Positions 61,577 to 64,000 of a stretch of 64,000 bases of DNA are shown here, piece after piece. The DNA lies in contig NZ_JAXCIL010000001.1 of assembly GCF_034387475.1 (NCBI RefSeq), positions 744,001 through 808,000 on the forward strand. The letters run 5' to 3'. The stretch's first letter is position 1, and every line of letters begins with the position of its first letter. Below the pieces are notes generated by a model that had not been told where the DNA came from, ran no database searches, and saw nothing but the letters and a program-made list of their open reading frames with translations. The stretch comes from Pseudomonas sp. Teo4. Lineage in GTDB: Bacteria > Pseudomonadota > Gammaproteobacteria > Pseudomonadales > Pseudomonadaceae. The position numbers were made by a program, and so were the translations under genes.

Positions 61577-62881
61577 ATGAAGCCTACCGCTTCACCCCAG
61601 CCGCGCCGGGCAGCCGCCGCCGCATTTATCGGCACCATGATCGAGTGGTACGACTTCTACATCTATGCCACCGCCGCTGCCCTGGTGTTCGGTGCATTGT
61701 TCTTCCCCTCCGACGACAGCCTGTTCAGCACCATGGCCGCATTCGGCACCTTTGCCGTGGGCTTTTTCGCCCGGCCGCTGGGCGGCATCGTCTTTGGCCA
61801 TGTGGGTGACCGAATCGGCCGCAAGAAATCCCTGGTCATCACCTTATTGATGATGGGTGTAGTCACCGTTGGCATCGGCCTGCTGCCGACCTACGCCCAG
61901 ATCGGCGCCACTGCGCCGGTGCTGCTGATTCTGCTGCGCATTGTCCAAGGCATTGCCGTGGGCGGCGAGTGGGGTGGTGCGGTGCTGATGGCGGGCGAGC
62001 ATGCGCCCAAGGGCCGTCGCAATTTCTTCGCCTCGTTCGCCCAGTTGGGCAGCCCGGCGGGTTTGATCCTTTCGTTGCTGGCCTTTGGCGCGGTTACCCG
62101 CTTGCCCGAAGAGGAACTGATGAGCTGGGGCTGGCGCGTACCGTTCCTGGCCAGTGCGCTGTTGCTGCTGGTGGGCCTGGCCATTCGCCTGGGAGTCAAT
62201 GAATCGCCCGAGTTCATTGCCAGCCGTGAGCAGGCACTGAAGGCTCAGCGCAAAGAGCAGGCACCGGTACTGGAAGTGCTGCGCACTGCCTGGCGCCCAC
62301 TGCTGCTGTGCATCGGCGCCAATACCCTGGGTATTGCCGGGGTCTATTTCACCAACACCTTCATGATCAGCTACACCACCCAGCAGTTGCACCTTGAGCG
62401 TTCGCTGATTCTCGAGTGCCTGTTCTTCGTGGCGGTCATCCAGTTCTGCGTGCAGCCGCTGGCCGCCTGGTTGTCGGAAAAAATCGGCGCCACGCGCTTC
62501 CTGGCGCTGGTCGCACTGCTGGCAATGGCTTCGCCTTACCCGATGTTCGTGCTGGTCAGCTCGGGTGAAGGCCCACTGATCGTGCTCGGTATCGCCCTGG
62601 CGGCGGCCTGCATGGCGTCGTTTTATGCCGTCATCGCCGGCTACGTCAGCGGCATGTTCGAAACTCGCGTGCGCTACACCGCCATCTCCTTGGCCTACCA
62701 GGTGTGCGGTGCCATTGCTGGCGGGCTTACCCCGCTGATCGGCACCTGGTTGGCCCACACCTTCACCGGCCAATGGTGGCCGATGGCGGTGTTCTACACC
62801 CTGATCGCCACCATCTCGCTCACCTGCGTGCTGGCCCTGGCGCGCCAGTACACCCGCAGCCAGCGCCTGGAACTGGCCTGA
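61577..62881 (+). CDS. MHS-type MFS transporter, right module (434 aa)
   Basis: Starts RRAAAAAFIGTMIEWYDFYI, with GHVGDRIGRKKS (loop 2-3) and GIAVGGEWGGAVLMAGEHAP; twelve hydrophobic segments. Closely related to the transporter at 5921-7216. AAGGAG precedes the start. The following gene, a ureido/carbamoyl hydrolase, is 30 bases downstream in the same operon, so the imported substrate is probably an N-carbamoyl amino acid, allantoate-like or ureido acid. Confidence 0.92.
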   Translation: MKPTASPQPRRAAAAAFIGTMIEWYDFYIYATAAALVFGALFFPSDDSLFSTMAAFGTFAVGFFARPLGGIVFGHVGDRIGRKKSLVITLLMMGVVTVGIGLLPTYAQIGATAPVLLILLRIVQGIAVGGEWGGAVLMAGEHAPKGRRNFFASFAQLGSPAGLILSLLAFGAVTRLPEEELMSWGWRVPFLASALLLLVGLAIRLGVNESPEFIASREQALKAQRKEQAPVLEVLRTAWRPLLLCIGANTLGIAGVYFTNTFMISYTTQQLHLERSLILECLFFVAVIQFCVQPLAAWLSEKIGATRFLALVALLAMASPYPMFVLVSSGEGPLIVLGIALAAACMASFYAVIAGYVSGMFETRVRYTAISLAYQVCGAIAGGLTPLIGTWLAHTFTGQWWPMAVFYTLIATISLTCVLALARQYTRSQRLELA

Positions 62882-62911
62882 ACCCCCGACCCGATTCTGG
62901 AGTATCCCTAT

Positions 62912-64000
62912 ATGTTGAAAAGCAACGGAGAACGCCTGTGGGCGAGCTTGATGGACATGGCCGAAGTCGGCGCCACCGCCCGTGGGGGCAGCTGCCGCCT
63001 GGCTTTGAGCGATGAAGACAAGGCTGGCCGCGAACTGTTCAGCCACTGGTGCCGCGAGGCCGGCCTGAGCCTGTCGGTGGATGCCATCGGCAACCTGTTC
63101 GCCCGCCGCCCCGGCACCGACCCGGATGCCGCCCCGGTGATGATGGGCAGCCACCTCGACACCCAGCCCGAAGGCGGTCGCTTTGATGGCGTCTACGGTG
63201 TGCTGGCTGGCCTGGAGGTGGTCCGTCGCCTCAACGACCTCGGCATCCAGACCCGCAAGCCGCTGGAAATTGCCGTGTGGACCAACGAGGAGGGTGCCCG
63301 TTTCACCCCGGCCATGTTCGGTTCGGCGGTATTCACCGGCACCCTGGCGCTCGAGCAGGCCCTGGCCATTCGCGATGCCGACGGCATCAGCGTGGCCGAT
63401 GAGCTGCAGCGTACCGGTTACGCCGGCCAGCGTCCGCTGGGCGGCAAGGTCGACGCCTATTTCGAGGCGCACATCGAGCAAGGCCCGATTCTGGAAGACA
63501 ACACTAAGAGCATTGGTGTGGTCAGCGGCGGCCAGGCCATTCGCTGGCTGGACGTGACGGTCGAAGGCATGGCCGCCCACGCCGGCACCACGCCGATGCC
63601 GCTGCGCAAGGATGCCCTGTATGGCGCCGCGCAGATGATTCAAACGGTCGAGCAACTGGCAGCCGATTTTGCCCCTGAAGGCCTGACCACCGTGGGCGAG
63701 CTGTCCATCGCCAAGTCGTCGCGCAACACCATCCCCGGCGTGCTGCGCTTTACCGTCGACCTGCGCCACCACCGCGACGAAGCCATCGAAGCCATGGAGC
63801 GCGAGCTGGCCGCGAATCTGCAAGCAATTGCCGCGCAGCGAGGCCTGCAGGTGCGCATCGAGCGGCACTGGGTCAGCCCGGCAACCCCGTTCGACGCGGA
63901 CTGCGTGGCAGCCGTGCAACAGTCGGTCGATGGCCTGGGCTACTCCCAGCAAACCATCGTCAGCGGCGCTGGCCACGACGCCATTCTGCTGGCCCGCTAC
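62912..64000 (+). CDS. M20-family Zn hydrolase: N-carbamoyl-L-amino acid / allantoate amidohydrolase type (partial, 363 residues visible)
   Basis: Metal ligands in MMGSHLDTQPEGGRFDGVYG (H, D) and VWTNEEGARFTPAMFGSAVF (E-E), and HIEQGPILED, the family signature of AllC/HyuC-type enzymes; VEGMAAHAGTTPMPLRKDAL holds the dimer-domain histidine. The conserved C-terminal GAGHDAIL is at the window edge, so about 40-50 residues are missing. These enzymes remove a carbamoyl or ureido group to give an amino acid, CO2 and NH3. Same operon as the MHS transporter. Confidence 0.9.
   Translation, partial: MLKSNGERLWASLMDMAEVGATARGGSCRLALSDEDKAGRELFSHWCREAGLSLSVDAIGNLFARRPGTDPDAAPVMMGSHLDTQPEGGRFDGVYGVLAGLEVVRRLNDLGIQTRKPLEIAVWTNEEGARFTPAMFGSAVFTGTLALEQALAIRDADGISVADELQRTGYAGQRPLGGKVDAYFEAHIEQGPILEDNTKSIGVVSGGQAIRWLDVTVEGMAAHAGTTPMPLRKDALYGAAQMIQTVEQLAADFAPEGLTTVGELSIAKSSRNTIPGVLRFTVDLRHHRDEAIEAMERELAANLQAIAAQRGLQVRIERHWVSPATPFDADCVAAVQQSVDGLGYSQQTIVSGAGHDAILLARY

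Noticed and set aside
61844..63976. 710-codon minus-strand frame opposite the MHS transporter and the amidohydrolase
   Set aside because: Anti-sense shadow of two well supported genes; His/Gln/Arg-rich product.

Overview
The window is chromosomal DNA from a fluorescent pseudomonad, most likely of the Pseudomonas putida group. The evidence is high GC, many LysR/AraC regulators paired with transporters and catabolic enzymes, OprD-type porin, glcD and lpxO homologues, and many copies of the putida-type REP palindromes (cores GCCGGCAAGCCGGC and TTCGCGGGTAAACCCGC). There are no rRNA or tRNA genes, phage, IS transposases or CRISPR arrays that I can see; the two edges cut through glcD (left) and an amidohydrolase gene (right).

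Left part (1-8.4 kb): the start of glcD, then a seven-gene catabolic operon on the minus strand (MHS transporter, class II aldolase, 2-hydroxyacid dehydrogenase, second MFS transporter, OprD-like porin, RidA, RraA-like protein) with a divergent LysR regulator. The substrate is unknown. A paralogous LysR/MHS-transporter pair lies at the right end (60.5-62.9 kb), followed by an M20-type N-carbamoyl/ureido hydrolase. Both divergent promoters carry the same 32-bp element (29/32 matches), which I consider the strongest unexplained signal here.

8.4-20 kb: a perfect 56-bp inverted repeat, small secreted/lipoprotein genes, acetyltransferase, GST, a VIT-like membrane protein, the DUF3300-DUF2950 pair, and a hydantoinase A/B operon with an AraC regulator. 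19-25.5 kb: RIO kinase, a siderophore-type TonB receptor preceded by a clear cobalamin riboswitch, acetyltransferase, AhpD-like protein, LpxO, ThpR. 25.7-34 kb: an AraC gene that looks frameshifted, alcohol dehydrogenase, a propeller-like protein, SotB, LysE/AraC, LysR/nitroreductase.

34-45 kb: a membrane-anchored Cys-containing protein of unknown function, an orphan cysteine desulfurase, LysR/acyl-CoA dehydrogenase, HD hydrolase, a PAAR-type VI secretion effector with probable immunity gene, SPFH protein and TerC. 44.7-49.5 kb: an IclR-controlled amino-acid-type ABC importer with an FAD amine oxidase and a cupin. 49.5-58.4 kb: PstS-OmpA fusion, a polyamine-type ABC importer, RibBA with a degenerate second domain, DUF1330, pirin, and a broken PAAR gene with a small membrane protein behind it. 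58.4-64 kb: secreted esterase with LysR, then the second LysR/MHS module.

Starts were chosen from Shine-Dalgarno spacing, signal peptides and family N-termini; functional calls rest on motifs recognised by eye, with no database search.
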